Shown here: piece after piece, positions 9,475 through 19,195 of the stretch
How the letters are laid out: each line of letters opens with the position of its first letter
How positions within the stretch are numbered: the stretch's first letter is position 1
Assembly: GCA_022825825.1 (NCBI GenBank)
Contig: JAJDWA010000053.1
Span: forward strand, 20,337 to 84,336
Length of the DNA: 64,000 nt
Reading direction: 5' to 3'
Origin: Candidatus Poribacteria bacterium
GTDB lineage: Bacteria; Poribacteria; WGA-4E; WGA-3G
Notes under the pieces: generated by a model
Seen by the model: only the letters and a program-made list of their open reading frames with translations
Told to the model about the DNA's origin: nothing
Database searches by the model: none
Translations under genes and position numbers: made by a program

Positions 9475-10275
9475 ATGGAACAACTGATAACAGATGAGCA
9501 GTGGGAACATTTTACAGAATACGGCTATGTTCGTATAGGGCAAGTCGCCACTGATGAAGAATTAACGCGGTTACAACAACGGATGGATGACATCATGCTT
9601 GGTAAGGCGCCTCTTGATTATAACCAAATCATGATGCAACTTGACAGGGAACCTGGAACAAACAAACCCGGTCCTCAATCCGCAGGGCATAAAGGCGCAA
9701 CGTTATTATATCGTAAAATTCAAAATCTCGAATTTGATCCATACTTTTTAACGTATCTTCAGAATCCGACCTTTAAGGAAGTTTGTGCGAAAATCTATGG
9801 GGAAGGTGTCCCAGTACTATGTTTCCGCGCAATGTTTATGAATAAACCAGCAGGCGAAGGCACTTACCTTGTTTGGCACCAAGACAGATGGACAGACCTT
9901 GACCGTGATCCACAGATTACCATCTATACCGCCTTGGACCCAGCAACGATTGAAAACGGTTGTGTGCACATTATTCCCGGTTCACACAGTGACCTTATTA
10001 ATCCTTCCCACGGTTCTGGATTTCTCACACAGGAACAGATAGACGATATTGTTGAAAACGCTACGCCTCTGCCGTTAGAATTGGAAGCGGGAGAAGTGGT
10101 TTTGCTACATAATTGGATGTTGCACAGTTCCGGCACAAATCAGACAGATATTCCACGGCGTGCTTTTAGTGTGTGTTATATGCATGGTGACACGCGTTCC
10201 CATCGCGGTGGATCTTTTAGACGCGTTTTTGGTGAAGGTGCGTTGAGCGTAGATGATTTAGCGAAAACTGCTTAG
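9475..10275 (+). CDS. Phytanoyl-CoA dioxygenase (PhyH) family protein 1
   Basis: A 266-residue Fe(II)/2-oxoglutarate-dependent oxygenase. The iron-binding facial triad is visible as His135-x-Asp137 (VWHQDRW) and His217 (NWMLHSSG), with Arg228/229 as the likely 2-oxoglutarate anchor; NGCVHIIPGSH is typical of the family. The substrate is unknown; family members hydroxylate lipids, amines or small metabolites. The start is ATG 9475, immediately behind GGAGGT; an upstream in-frame ATG lacks a ribosome site. It is followed after a hairpin repeat by a Gfo/Idh/MocA oxidoreductase, a common partner in sugar or osmolyte catabolism. Confidence 0.85.
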   Translation: MEQLITDEQWEHFTEYGYVRIGQVATDEELTRLQQRMDDIMLGKAPLDYNQIMMQLDREPGTNKPGPQSAGHKGATLLYRKIQNLEFDPYFLTYLQNPTFKEVCAKIYGEGVPVLCFRAMFMNKPAGEGTYLVWHQDRWTDLDRDPQITIYTALDPATIENGCVHIIPGSHSDLINPSHGSGFLTQEQIDDIVENATPLPLELEAGEVVLLHNWMLHSSGTNQTDIPRRAFSVCYMHGDTRSHRGGSFRRVFGEGALSVDDLAKTA

Positions 10276-10343
10276 GCGTGATGTTCACCTTTAACTTTTG
10301 GGATTATCGTGAATTTGAAAATAATAGACACTTCGTCCTGGTA

Positions 10344-10365
10344 GGTGAGGTTTCCTAACCTCGCC
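10344..10365. repeat. Short palindromic intergenic repeat
   Basis: GGTGAGGTT-TCCT-AACCTCGCC forms a 9-bp stem with a four-base loop. The same design (stem ending GGTT/AACC with loop TCCT or its complement AGGA, next to GTAGG) recurs near 37.2-37.4 kb, so it is a dispersed repeat rather than a gene-specific signal. Confidence 0.6.
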
Positions 10366-10430
10366 GGTGCACGGAGTCCAAGTAATTCTAAAATCCATGA
10401 TAAAAAATTTATAACAAATAAGGAGTAATT

Positions 10431-11435
10431 ATGTCAAAAATTCGGCTCGCCATAATTGGATGTGGCGGCAATTCTTCAGGGCACGCGCGGCGAATGAACG
10501 GAAACCCTGACGTACAAATCGTTGGTACTTGTGATGTCAATACAGACATCGCTAACGGCTATATTGACCGTAATCTGTCTGACCTCAGTCCGCGTCCGGG
10601 GGCTTATGACGATATAGCGAAAATGCTTAAAGAGACAGAACCGAATGCAGTGGTAATTTCTACGCCGCATACATTACACTTTGAGCAAGGCATGCAGGCA
10701 CTTGAAGCAGGATGCCACGTTTTGATGGAAAAACCGATGGTCACCTCCTCCGAAGATGCGTATACGCTTGCCGAGAAGGTTGAAGAAACAGGACTTATAT
10801 TGACAATTGGCTACAATACACCTTGTTCTGCAAATTTTCACTATATCCGCGAGATTGTGCGCAATGGCGATTTTGGTAAGTTGGAATTGGTAATCGGTTA
10901 TATTACACAGAATTGGAAACGCGCGACAACCGGTGCATGGCGACAGAAACCAGAACTTTCTGGTGGTGGGCAGGCTTACGATAGCGGCGCACACCTCCTT
11001 AATAGTCTGTGCTGGACAGTGGAAGCGAAAGTAGAAGAAGTATACGCTTATACCGACAATATGGACACAGAAGTAGACATCAATTCCTCAATTAACATCA
11101 AATTTGAAAACGGTGTGCTTGCGTCAATGGTGATAAGTGGAAATTGTCCAAGTCCTGGTGGCACGCACATGGCACTTATCTTTGACAACGGCAGAATTGA
11201 AGTTGATGGCTGGGGCGGTGGCTGGATTCGTGCCTGGAAAGGTGGCGAGGCATTAGACCCGCCTCCGATTACGCCTGAGATGTCCGCTGGCAACCCGGAT
11301 GACAACTTCATTGACGCTATTTTGGGAAGAGCCGAACAGCGCACAAATCCTATGAATGGAATTATACAATCTGAACTGATGGATCTGATTTATGAATCCG
11401 CGGAAACAAAAACACCTGCGCGTCCGAAACGGTAG
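10431..11435 (+). CDS. Gfo/Idh/MocA-family NAD(P)-dependent oxidoreductase
   Basis: A 334-residue dehydrogenase. The Rossmann glycine motif GCGGNSSGH is at residues 10-18 and the family's catalytic EKP motif at 100-102, followed by the C-terminal alpha/beta domain with an Asp/His region (AYDSGAHLLN). These enzymes oxidise or reduce sugars, inositols and related polyols. AAGGAG precedes ATG 10431. The partner PhyH gene lies upstream on the same strand. Substrate not assignable from sequence. Confidence 0.88.
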   Translation: MSKIRLAIIGCGGNSSGHARRMNGNPDVQIVGTCDVNTDIANGYIDRNLSDLSPRPGAYDDIAKMLKETEPNAVVISTPHTLHFEQGMQALEAGCHVLMEKPMVTSSEDAYTLAEKVEETGLILTIGYNTPCSANFHYIREIVRNGDFGKLELVIGYITQNWKRATTGAWRQKPELSGGGQAYDSGAHLLNSLCWTVEAKVEEVYAYTDNMDTEVDINSSINIKFENGVLASMVISGNCPSPGGTHMALIFDNGRIEVDGWGGGWIRAWKGGEALDPPPITPEMSAGNPDDNFIDAILGRAEQRTNPMNGIIQSELMDLIYESAETKTPARPKR

Positions 11436-11495
11436 AAATGATTATCAGGAAACCAGGCAATTAGAATGTTGCTGGGGACATTTTGGGAGATTGTA

Positions 11496-11771
11496 ATGGG
11501 TTTGTCCTACATTTTTCTCATTTTTCTATCGCCTGTTGCGGTAATAGTTGGAATTTTCGTGTATATGTTCCTTTTTTTAAAATTGGATATACGGAGCTTA
11601 AGTTACACAGAAACCGATAGATTCGGACGTAGCTACCGCAGGAAATTGTTTTATCCAGGACGGTTCTGCATTGGGTGTGGAAGAAGGATAATAACAAATA
11701 TCCCTAAGTGCCCTTCGTGTAATCACTATTTTAAAAGACAGTTAGCGGAAGAAGCTTCATCAGAGGAATAA
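11496..11771 (+). CDS. Small membrane protein with C-terminal zinc ribbon
   Basis: A 91-residue protein: one hydrophobic segment at about 2-28, a basic linker, then a C-I-G-C ... C-P-S-C pair (CxxC-x11-CxxC) typical of a zinc ribbon, and an acidic tail. GGGAG six to seven bases before ATG 11496 favours this start over ATG 11466, which has no ribosome site. Function unknown. A second, 56-residue gene with the same TM-plus-zinc-ribbon plan occurs at 20732. It sits just upstream of era. Confidence 0.6.
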   Translation: MGLSYIFLIFLSPVAVIVGIFVYMFLFLKLDIRSLSYTETDRFGRSYRRKLFYPGRFCIGCGRRIITNIPKCPSCNHYFKRQLAEEASSEE

Positions 11772-11829
11772 TTTTAAATCCCATTTTCATATTTTTATTG
11801 ATACGAAATCATCCCGTTTGGAAAACAAC

Positions 11830-12783
11830 ATGTCAAAAACCTCACATCAAGATGCGGAAAAGGTGTCTGAAGATCAAAATTTTAGGTCCGGATACGTAAG
11901 CATCATCGGTGCACCGAACGTTGGCAAATCTACACTGCTGAACACCATTTTAGGGCAGAAATTGGCGATAGTTACCCCAAAACCGCAGACAACCCGTAAT
12001 CAGATTCGCGGGATTGTTACGACTGATACACATCAGATAGTTTTTGTAGATACGCCAGGACTGATGGATCCGAAGTATCGTTTGCAATCTGAGATGGTTC
12101 GGACTGCTTATGGGGCTTTACGCGATGCGGACATCGTACTTTTTGTGATTGATGTTGCACGCCCTGCTGAAGAAACTGAGGACAGGATTTTAGAAAGGTT
12201 GCGCCGCGCCAAAATTGCTAAGACAATTCTTGTGCTAAATAAGGTCGATATTGTTGAAAAGCCGACACTTTTACCTATTTTTGAGAATTTCAGTGCAAAA
12301 TTTGAATTTGATGATATGGTGCCGATCTCCGCTAAAACCGGTGATGGCGTGCCGCTCCTCCTTGAACAGGTTCGTTCATATCTACCGACAGGACCTCTCT
12401 ATTTCCCGGAAGACCAACTCAGTGATTTACCCGAACGTTTTTTCATCTCTGAAACAGTCAGAGAGAAAATTATGCTTATTACGCAAAGGGAAGTTCCCTA
12501 TGCGTCTGCTGTTGTCGTTGAGGAATTTGAAAAAAGACAACGTCGCAACGCAGAGGAGATCATTTACATCAGAGCAATCGTCTATACTGAAAGACAAACA
12601 CAAAAGCAGATAATTATTGGTAAAGGCGGAAAGTTGATTAAACGGATTGGTGAATTAGCACGTCTTGATATAGAGAAGTTCTTGGATACATCAGTCTATT
12701 TGGAATTATACGTAACGGTTAAAGCGGATTGGCGGAGAGACGTGCGTAAACTCAAAGAATTAGGCGGTTTTTTGGATTTATAG
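11830..12783 (+). CDS. era: GTPase Era, ribosome assembly
   Basis: A 317-residue Era: GTPase domain with G1 GAPNVGKST (27-35), G3 DTPG (74-77), G4 NKVD (137-140) and G5 SAK (167-169), then a KH domain carrying GKGG (264-267) that binds the 3' end of 16S rRNA. It is needed for 30S maturation. The length matches the family apart from an extra polar N-terminal segment of about 20 residues. The start is taken as ATG 11830; an in-frame TTG at 11818 would add four residues. It precedes uvrA by about 100 bp. Confidence 0.95.
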   Translation: MSKTSHQDAEKVSEDQNFRSGYVSIIGAPNVGKSTLLNTILGQKLAIVTPKPQTTRNQIRGIVTTDTHQIVFVDTPGLMDPKYRLQSEMVRTAYGALRDADIVLFVIDVARPAEETEDRILERLRRAKIAKTILVLNKVDIVEKPTLLPIFENFSAKFEFDDMVPISAKTGDGVPLLLEQVRSYLPTGPLYFPEDQLSDLPERFFISETVREKIMLITQREVPYASAVVVEEFEKRQRRNAEEIIYIRAIVYTERQTQKQIIIGKGGKLIKRIGELARLDIEKFLDTSVYLELYVTVKADWRRDVRKLKELGGFLDL

Positions 12784-12890
12784 TAAAAGCACACAACATC
12801 GTCTGTCGGAAATTGCAATAGAAAACTTTTAGCAGGTTTTCTAATAATCGAGCGCCGAAGTTGACGATCATGAAAAGAGGGTATAATACT

Positions 12891-15800
12891 ATGGTAGACG
12901 CGTCAATTGACATTCACGGCGCACGAGAACATAACCTAAAAAATATTGATATCCAACTCCCAAAAGATAAACTGATAGTTTTCACTGGCGTTAGCGGTTC
13001 AGGCAAATCTTCACTTGCAATAGATACGTTGTATGCAGAAGGACAAAGACGATACATAGAATCACTTTCCGCTTATGCCCGGCAGTTTTTAGGACAACTT
13101 GGTAAAGCAGAAGTAGACAAGATAATCGGTTTGTCCCCCTCCATTGCCATCAATCAAGGTTCCACAGGACATAATCCCCGCTCAACGGTTGCGACAGTAA
13201 CTGAAATTTACGATTATCTCCGTGTTCTATTTGCCCGCGCGGGAGAATTCCACTGTCCTGAATGTGGACAACAGGTCGGTTCACAAACGATCGCTGATAT
13301 TGTCTCACATATTTTGAGTTTCCCACCTCGCACGCGCCTCATGATTTTAGCACCTATCGTCCGAGGTAGACGCGGAGAATATCGGAAAGAGTTATCAGAT
13401 GCTCGTAAGATGGGCTTCGTTCGCGCCCGAATTGATGGTGAAGTCCACGAAATTAACTCCAATATTGCTCTCAACCCGAATCAAACCCATAACATTGATA
13501 TAATCATTGATAGGATTATCATTAAAGAAAACATCCATAGCCGTGTTGCTGATGCTGTTGAAACAGCACTTTCCCTCGGAGATGACACGCTTATTGTCAA
13601 TGTTATGTCTTCAGAAAGTGATGCTTCACGAAAGAGATCAAAGGATGAGGATTTACTGTTTAGTAGGCAGTATGCCTGCGCAAACTGCCAAATCAGTTAC
13701 GATGTGCCTGAACCTCGCCATTTTTCTTACAACAGTCCTTATGGTATGTGTGAACAGTGTCGGGGATTAGGCGTGCAAATGGCGATTTCTCCGAAGTTAA
13801 TTATCGCAGATGAAACGCTGTCTATTTTGGAAGGTGCGATAACTCTATGGGAAAAACCTGACCCTCAAGAAAAGATGGTAGCGCAGTCCCTTGCATCATA
13901 CCTGAAGTTCAATTTAAAAACCCCGTGGAAAGATCTAAAACCTGAGCAGCAGCATGCGATTCTTTATGGGACAGGTGATACTGTGCTTACTTTTCGTCAG
14001 CCTTCAAAGGATAGTAAGCGGAGAGGGAAACGGTTTCGCGGCAGATTTCATGGGCTGATTCCTGCGCATGAACAACGGTTTCTTTTTTTAGACGTAAATG
14101 AAGAGGGTGATGGGAATTCTCATCTTCCTGACTACTTTGTTAAGATGGAGTGTAGAGAATGCAACGGAACCCGTCTAAATCAATTGGTTAAAGCTATCAC
14201 CTTAGCGGGGCTAAACATTACTGATGTAATGGATATGTCAATTCAGGACGCTACCTCCTTTTTCAATACCCTTGAACTACCGGATCGCGAGGCTTTTATT
14301 GCTTCAGAACTGTTAAAAGAAATTCGCTCACGTTTAGGATTCTTGATGGACGTAGGTTTAGGGTATCTAACATTGTCGCGTTCCGCCCCGACATTATCCG
14401 GTGGAGAGGCACAACGTATCCGACTTGCGAGCCAAGTTGGTGCCGGGTTACGCGATGTAACTTATGTCCTTGATGAACCGAGTATCGGCTTACATCCTCG
14501 GGACCATGCTGGTTTATTGAAAACCTTGATGAACCTCCGAAATCAAGGAAATACCGTTATTGTCGTTGAACATGATGAAGCAACTATGTTGGTGGCAGAT
14601 TGGATAGTAGACTTCGGTCCTGGTGCTGGTATAAGAGGTGGCGAAATAACTGGTATGGGAACTCCGAAACAATTGATAGAAGAGAATGACTCACTTACAG
14701 CACAATATTTGCGTGGTGAGAAGGAGATTGTCCATCCCGAATCGAGACGTCCCACAGGTGATAAATGGGTGCAAATCTGCAACGCGCGGCAAAACAATCT
14801 TAAAGAAATTAGCCCGAAAATACCGATTGGGACGCTCTGCTGTGTGACAGGTGTAAGCGGTTCAGGAAAAAGTTCGCTCATCCACGATATTCTCTACAGT
14901 GCGCTTGCACGCGACTTAATGAAGGCAAAAACTGTACCGGGCGACTATGACAAAATTCAGGGTATCATCGGAGACGAAACTGTTGCGGTCCCTGATGTTA
15001 TTGACAAAATTATCAACATTGATATGGCACCTATCGGACGGACTCCTCGTTCTAATCCGGCTACGTATACAAAAGTATTTGATGCAATACGAGCCTTCTA
15101 TACTAACTTACCAGATGCCAAACTGCGTGGATATAAAGCAGGACGATTTAGTTTCAATGTTCCCGGGGGTAGATGTGAGGCGTGCAACGGCAATGGGGCG
15201 AAAAAAGTCGATATGGGCTTGCTTGCGGATGTTTGGGTAGAGTGCGACGTTTGTAACGGAAAACGTTATAACAATGAAACGCTCACCATTAAATATAAAG
15301 ACAAAAATATTTCCGATGTGCTTGAAATGGATATAGAAACTGCACTTGCACATTTTGCTGATCTGCCCAAAATAGCAAGAGGGTTACAATTGCTTCACGA
15401 TGTTGGTTTGGATTACATTAAACTTGGACAACCTGCGCCTACACTTTCCGGTGGTGAAGCGCAACGGATTAAACTCTCTAAAGAACTTTCAAAACGGAGC
15501 ACTGGCAAAACACTTTATATCCTTGATGAACCCACAACCGGCTTACACTTTGACGACGTAAACAAGCTGTTAACTATTCTTCATAGATTGGTTGATGAAG
15601 GCAATACTGTAGTGGTTGTTGAGCATAACCTTGAAGTGATCAATTCAGCAGACTACCTGATTGATTTAGGACCAGAAGGTGGTGCTGATGGGGGTAAGGT
15701 TGTTACTGTGGGGACTCCTGAAGAGGTTGCGGATATGCCTGACTCATATACCGGGAAAGCACTTCGGGGGGAATACGAACTCTGGAAAACCGAGGACACA

Positions 15801-18629
15801 AAACAGAACATAGCAGCAAATGGTAATTCCCAAAATCCTCCTTATCAAGGGGATAGGCAGGACGATGTTGATGGAACAGGTTCTGAAGTTTCCAAATCTA
15901 TTATGGTCCGAGGGGCAAAAGAAAACAATCTTAAAGGTATTGATATTGAAATTCCGCATCAGAGGCTAACAGCCTTTACAGGTGTGAGCGGGTCTGGAAA
16001 GACATCGCTGGCGCTTGATACGATTTATGCTGAAGGGCAACGTCGTTATATTGAGACACTCAGCACTTATGCGCGCCAATTTATTGGCACGATGGAGAAA
16101 CCTAAGGTCTCTAAAATTGAGGGATTGTCGCCAGCGATTGCAATTTCGCATTCAAGTCCAAGCCAAAATCCGCGTTCTACAGTCGCAACAATTACCGAAA
16201 TCCACGATGGTTTGCGTACGCTTTATGCGAGATGGGGGCAACCACACTGCCCCGATTGCCAAACAGAGGTACTCCCACAGAGCGCGCAGGAAATAGTTGA
16301 ACATGTTTTCCAACTTTTACGAGAAAAAAGAGTGGATATCCTTTCACCGCTTACGAACTTTCGTACGCATGAAAATGATTCTGAGGTGGTAATTGGAGCG
16401 GATCGTACCCCTGGTTTGAAAGGGAACGAGGATTACGCTGATGCGTTTCGCAGGTTGCAGAGGACAGGTTTTGCACGTGTACAAATTGATGGAGAAATTT
16501 ACCGCCTCGATGAGGCACCGGAAATTCACAAACGGCGTAGACATGAAGTTTTTCTCGTGATAGACCGCGTTCAGCTTGCTGATGATGAAAAAAGCCGTTT
16601 CACAGAAGCAGTTGAATTAGCACTTATAGAGAGTAACGGCTTTGTTATTATAGAGGAGAAAAAAAGTAAAGGCGAACCGAATAGACATTTCTTTAGTGAA
16701 CATGCGATGTGTTCAAAATGTGGCCGGAATTTTCCGCAGCTAACGCCCCGGCACTTCTCTTTTAACAATAGGTTGGGGGCTTGTAGTGCATGTGAAGGGA
16801 TTGGTAGGCTGCTTTCGGATGGCCAAAAAATCTGTGGAACCTGTAATGGGACAAGGTTAGATGAATTTCCGCGCAATGTCAAGTTCTCTGAAGCAACAAT
16901 CGCTGAATTAATGGCGATGCCAATTTCAGACATCATTATATTTTTTGCCGCACGGATAAACGCTATAGAAAAACATCTTACTACGACTGTTGGTGCACAG
17001 GAAGCAAAGGCAGCCAGAGACCAAGTGAGAGATGTGTCAACCTCACGGGCAACGCACACGACACTCCACTCCCATACTTCGCCTGAGTTTGAGGCCCAAC
17101 TGCTTCGGCAAATTCAGATTCGCCTTAAGTTTTTAGAGGACATCGGACTCGGTTATCTTGGGTTAGACCGACCCGCACCGACACTTTCTGGTGGAGAAAT
17201 CCGCAGAATTCGGCTCGCAAGTCAACTCGGTACAGGTCTAACCGGCGTAACCTACATCCTTGATGAACCGAGTATTGGACTACACCCTCGCGACCAGGAA
17301 CGATTGATTTTAGCGATGAAGGATTTACGCGATATTGGTAATAGCGTCCTCGTCGTTGAACACGACAGAGATACTATTTTATCTGCCGACCATATCATTG
17401 ATTTCGGGCCGAAAGCGGGTAAGCAGGGAGGGAAAATTGTTGCTACTGGCACACCTACCGCCTTTACCGATTCGGAACCTATCTCCTTCTCTAAACATAT
17501 CACAAACGACTCAGATGAAGCAACGTCTACTCCCCAGGATAAAGGGTTGACACAAGCATATCTTTCCGATGAAATGCAAATTCCTGTTCCCGCTGTTCGA
17601 CGCAAAGGGTCAGGAAAATGGCTAAAGTTATCTGGTGCAAAGACAAACAACCTTAAAAACATTGATATCGAAATTCCTTATGGAACGCTTACCTGTGTTA
17701 CAGGTGTTTCGGGATGTGGAAAGAGTTCGCTTATTGAAGGCACGTTACGTCCCGCTTTGGAAGCCCGAAAATCTATCAGAAAAGGAAACGAACAATCGGA
17801 TAATTCTTATGGCGCGGCATTGTATGACAGCGTTCAAGGCACGAGTGCAATCGAACGGATTATCCACATAGATCAAAAACCGATAGGTGAAACCCCCCGT
17901 TCAAACCCTGCGACTTATACTGATCTGTTCACCAAAATTCGAGAAATGTTTGCAGAGTTACCTGACGCAAAACTCCGTGGATTTAACCGAGGACGTTTCA
18001 GTTTCAATCTTTCCTACGGGCAGTGCGAAGTATGCGATGGACAACGTTTCAATCGAGTAGAGATGCACTTCCTTCCTGATGTATGGATACCTTGTGAAAA
18101 CTGTAACAGCACAGGGTATAATGCTGAAACGCTTGAAGTGCGTTACAAGGGCAAAAATATCGCAGAGGTATTACAAATGACAGTGCAGGAAGCTCTTGAG
18201 CTATTCAGTAACATAAATCGTATAAAACGTCCACTCCAAACGTTAGCAGATGTCGGTTTAGATTATATTCAATTAGGCCAAGCTGCAACAACACTCTCTG
18301 GAGGTGAAGCGCAGCGCGTTAAACTTGCGAAGGAACTTGCCCGCCGCCAAACTGGTACAACCCTCTATATTATGGACGAACCGACGACCGGATTGCACTT
18401 CGATGATGTCCAAAAACTGCTCAATGTGCTGAATAAACTCGTTGATGCAGGCAATACGATTGTTGCAATAGAACATAATATAGACGTTATTAAATCAGCA
18501 GATTGGGTTATTGATTTAGGGCCTGAAGGAAGCGAGGGGGGCGGTTATCTTGTTGCGATGGGTACTCCTGAAGAAGTTGTTGAAGTAGCGGAATCACATA
18601 CTGCAAGGTTCTTACGCCAAGTGTTGTAA
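12891..18629 (+). CDS. uvrA: Tandem-fused double UvrA (four ABC modules)
   Basis: A 1912-residue protein, twice the usual UvrA length (about 940). Residues 1 to about 970 are a full UvrA; a polar linker (about 970-1002) joins a second full UvrA (1003-1912). Each half has two ABC modules: Walker A GVSGSGKSS near 33 and 654, GVSGSGKTS near 1030, GVSGCGKSS near 1605. Signatures are LSGGEAQRI near 502 and 851, LSGGEIRRI near 1432 and LSGGEAQRV near 1802. All four D-E-P Walker B motifs and the CxxC zinc-finger cysteines are kept. UvrA dimerises to find bulky DNA lesions and load UvrB, so this looks like a covalent dimer. Chlamydiae are known to have such a fusion. Start: ATG 12891 behind AGAGGG. 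Confidence 0.93.
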   Translation: MVDASIDIHGAREHNLKNIDIQLPKDKLIVFTGVSGSGKSSLAIDTLYAEGQRRYIESLSAYARQFLGQLGKAEVDKIIGLSPSIAINQGSTGHNPRSTVATVTEIYDYLRVLFARAGEFHCPECGQQVGSQTIADIVSHILSFPPRTRLMILAPIVRGRRGEYRKELSDARKMGFVRARIDGEVHEINSNIALNPNQTHNIDIIIDRIIIKENIHSRVADAVETALSLGDDTLIVNVMSSESDASRKRSKDEDLLFSRQYACANCQISYDVPEPRHFSYNSPYGMCEQCRGLGVQMAISPKLIIADETLSILEGAITLWEKPDPQEKMVAQSLASYLKFNLKTPWKDLKPEQQHAILYGTGDTVLTFRQPSKDSKRRGKRFRGRFHGLIPAHEQRFLFLDVNEEGDGNSHLPDYFVKMECRECNGTRLNQLVKAITLAGLNITDVMDMSIQDATSFFNTLELPDREAFIASELLKEIRSRLGFLMDVGLGYLTLSRSAPTLSGGEAQRIRLASQVGAGLRDVTYVLDEPSIGLHPRDHAGLLKTLMNLRNQGNTVIVVEHDEATMLVADWIVDFGPGAGIRGGEITGMGTPKQLIEENDSLTAQYLRGEKEIVHPESRRPTGDKWVQICNARQNNLKEISPKIPIGTLCCVTGVSGSGKSSLIHDILYSALARDLMKAKTVPGDYDKIQGIIGDETVAVPDVIDKIINIDMAPIGRTPRSNPATYTKVFDAIRAFYTNLPDAKLRGYKAGRFSFNVPGGRCEACNGNGAKKVDMGLLADVWVECDVCNGKRYNNETLTIKYKDKNISDVLEMDIETALAHFADLPKIARGLQLLHDVGLDYIKLGQPAPTLSGGEAQRIKLSKELSKRSTGKTLYILDEPTTGLHFDDVNKLLTILHRLVDEGNTVVVVEHNLEVINSADYLIDLGPEGGADGGKVVTVGTPEEVADMPDSYTGKALRGEYELWKTEDTKQNIAANGNSQNPPYQGDRQDDVDGTGSEVSKSIMVRGAKENNLKGIDIEIPHQRLTAFTGVSGSGKTSLALDTIYAEGQRRYIETLSTYARQFIGTMEKPKVSKIEGLSPAIAISHSSPSQNPRSTVATITEIHDGLRTLYARWGQPHCPDCQTEVLPQSAQEIVEHVFQLLREKRVDILSPLTNFRTHENDSEVVIGADRTPGLKGNEDYADAFRRLQRTGFARVQIDGEIYRLDEAPEIHKRRRHEVFLVIDRVQLADDEKSRFTEAVELALIESNGFVIIEEKKSKGEPNRHFFSEHAMCSKCGRNFPQLTPRHFSFNNRLGACSACEGIGRLLSDGQKICGTCNGTRLDEFPRNVKFSEATIAELMAMPISDIIIFFAARINAIEKHLTTTVGAQEAKAARDQVRDVSTSRATHTTLHSHTSPEFEAQLLRQIQIRLKFLEDIGLGYLGLDRPAPTLSGGEIRRIRLASQLGTGLTGVTYILDEPSIGLHPRDQERLILAMKDLRDIGNSVLVVEHDRDTILSADHIIDFGPKAGKQGGKIVATGTPTAFTDSEPISFSKHITNDSDEATSTPQDKGLTQAYLSDEMQIPVPAVRRKGSGKWLKLSGAKTNNLKNIDIEIPYGTLTCVTGVSGCGKSSLIEGTLRPALEARKSIRKGNEQSDNSYGAALYDSVQGTSAIERIIHIDQKPIGETPRSNPATYTDLFTKIREMFAELPDAKLRGFNRGRFSFNLSYGQCEVCDGQRFNRVEMHFLPDVWIPCENCNSTGYNAETLEVRYKGKNIAEVLQMTVQEALELFSNINRIKRPLQTLADVGLDYIQLGQAATTLSGGEAQRVKLAKELARRQTGTTLYIMDEPTTGLHFDDVQKLLNVLNKLVDAGNTIVAIEHNIDVIKSADWVIDLGPEGSEGGGYLVAMGTPEEVVEVAESHTARFLRQVL

Positions 18630-18743
18630 GATAATCCATAAGTCTTAAAATATTCCGCTGTCTTAGGAATGCCTTCATTTTTTCTTGATATTTTGATTCA
18701 CATGTAATATAATAGCAATAGACGATTAAGGTGGGATACACCC

Positions 18744-19157
18744 ATGGAAAAGAAACTAAAGCATTTAGAACTAATTCAGAATGTCATTAATCGATTGGCG
18801 AATAGTTCCTTTTTTTTGAAAGGATGGACGGTGATTTTTGTTGCTGCCGTTTTAGGTTTTGCTACAAAGGACTCCAAACCCCACTATGTTTGGTTAGCTG
18901 CGATTCCCACCGTTTCTTTTTGGTTATTGGACGGTTTCTATCTTAATCAAGAACGGCTTTTCCGGCGTTTATACGATGCCGTTAGAGAGACAGATGAAGA
19001 TGAGATAGACTTCTCTATGAATACCGTCCCTTTTAAGAAGAGTGGAGACTGGTTTAAAGCCATTTTTTCAAAGACGCTTCTGCCTTTCTATATCCCAATC
19101 ATACTTGTGATTGTGTTAGTTCTCATTTGGAAGTTGGTAGGAAATGGGACTGGATAA
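18744..19157 (+). CDS. Three-TM membrane protein next to TIR-like gene
   Basis: A 137-residue protein: a polar amphipathic N-terminal helix (1-22, LELIQNVINRLANSS), two close transmembrane segments (about 26-42 and 48-66), a cytoplasmic stretch with NQERLFRRLYDAV (68-80) and an acidic loop, then a third membrane segment (about 112-131). The layout resembles small membrane effectors such as SLATT proteins, though I cannot assign it to that family. It ends 38 bp from the end of the convergent TIR-like gene, a gene pairing that suggests a small immunity module. Whether it is a pore-forming effector is inference. Confidence 0.7.
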   Translation: MEKKLKHLELIQNVINRLANSSFFLKGWTVIFVAAVLGFATKDSKPHYVWLAAIPTVSFWLLDGFYLNQERLFRRLYDAVRETDEDEIDFSMNTVPFKKSGDWFKAIFSKTLLPFYIPIILVIVLVLIWKLVGNGTG

Positions 19158-19195
19158 CAAGAGGTGTTGCAATTCCACACATCCGACTGATCCGA

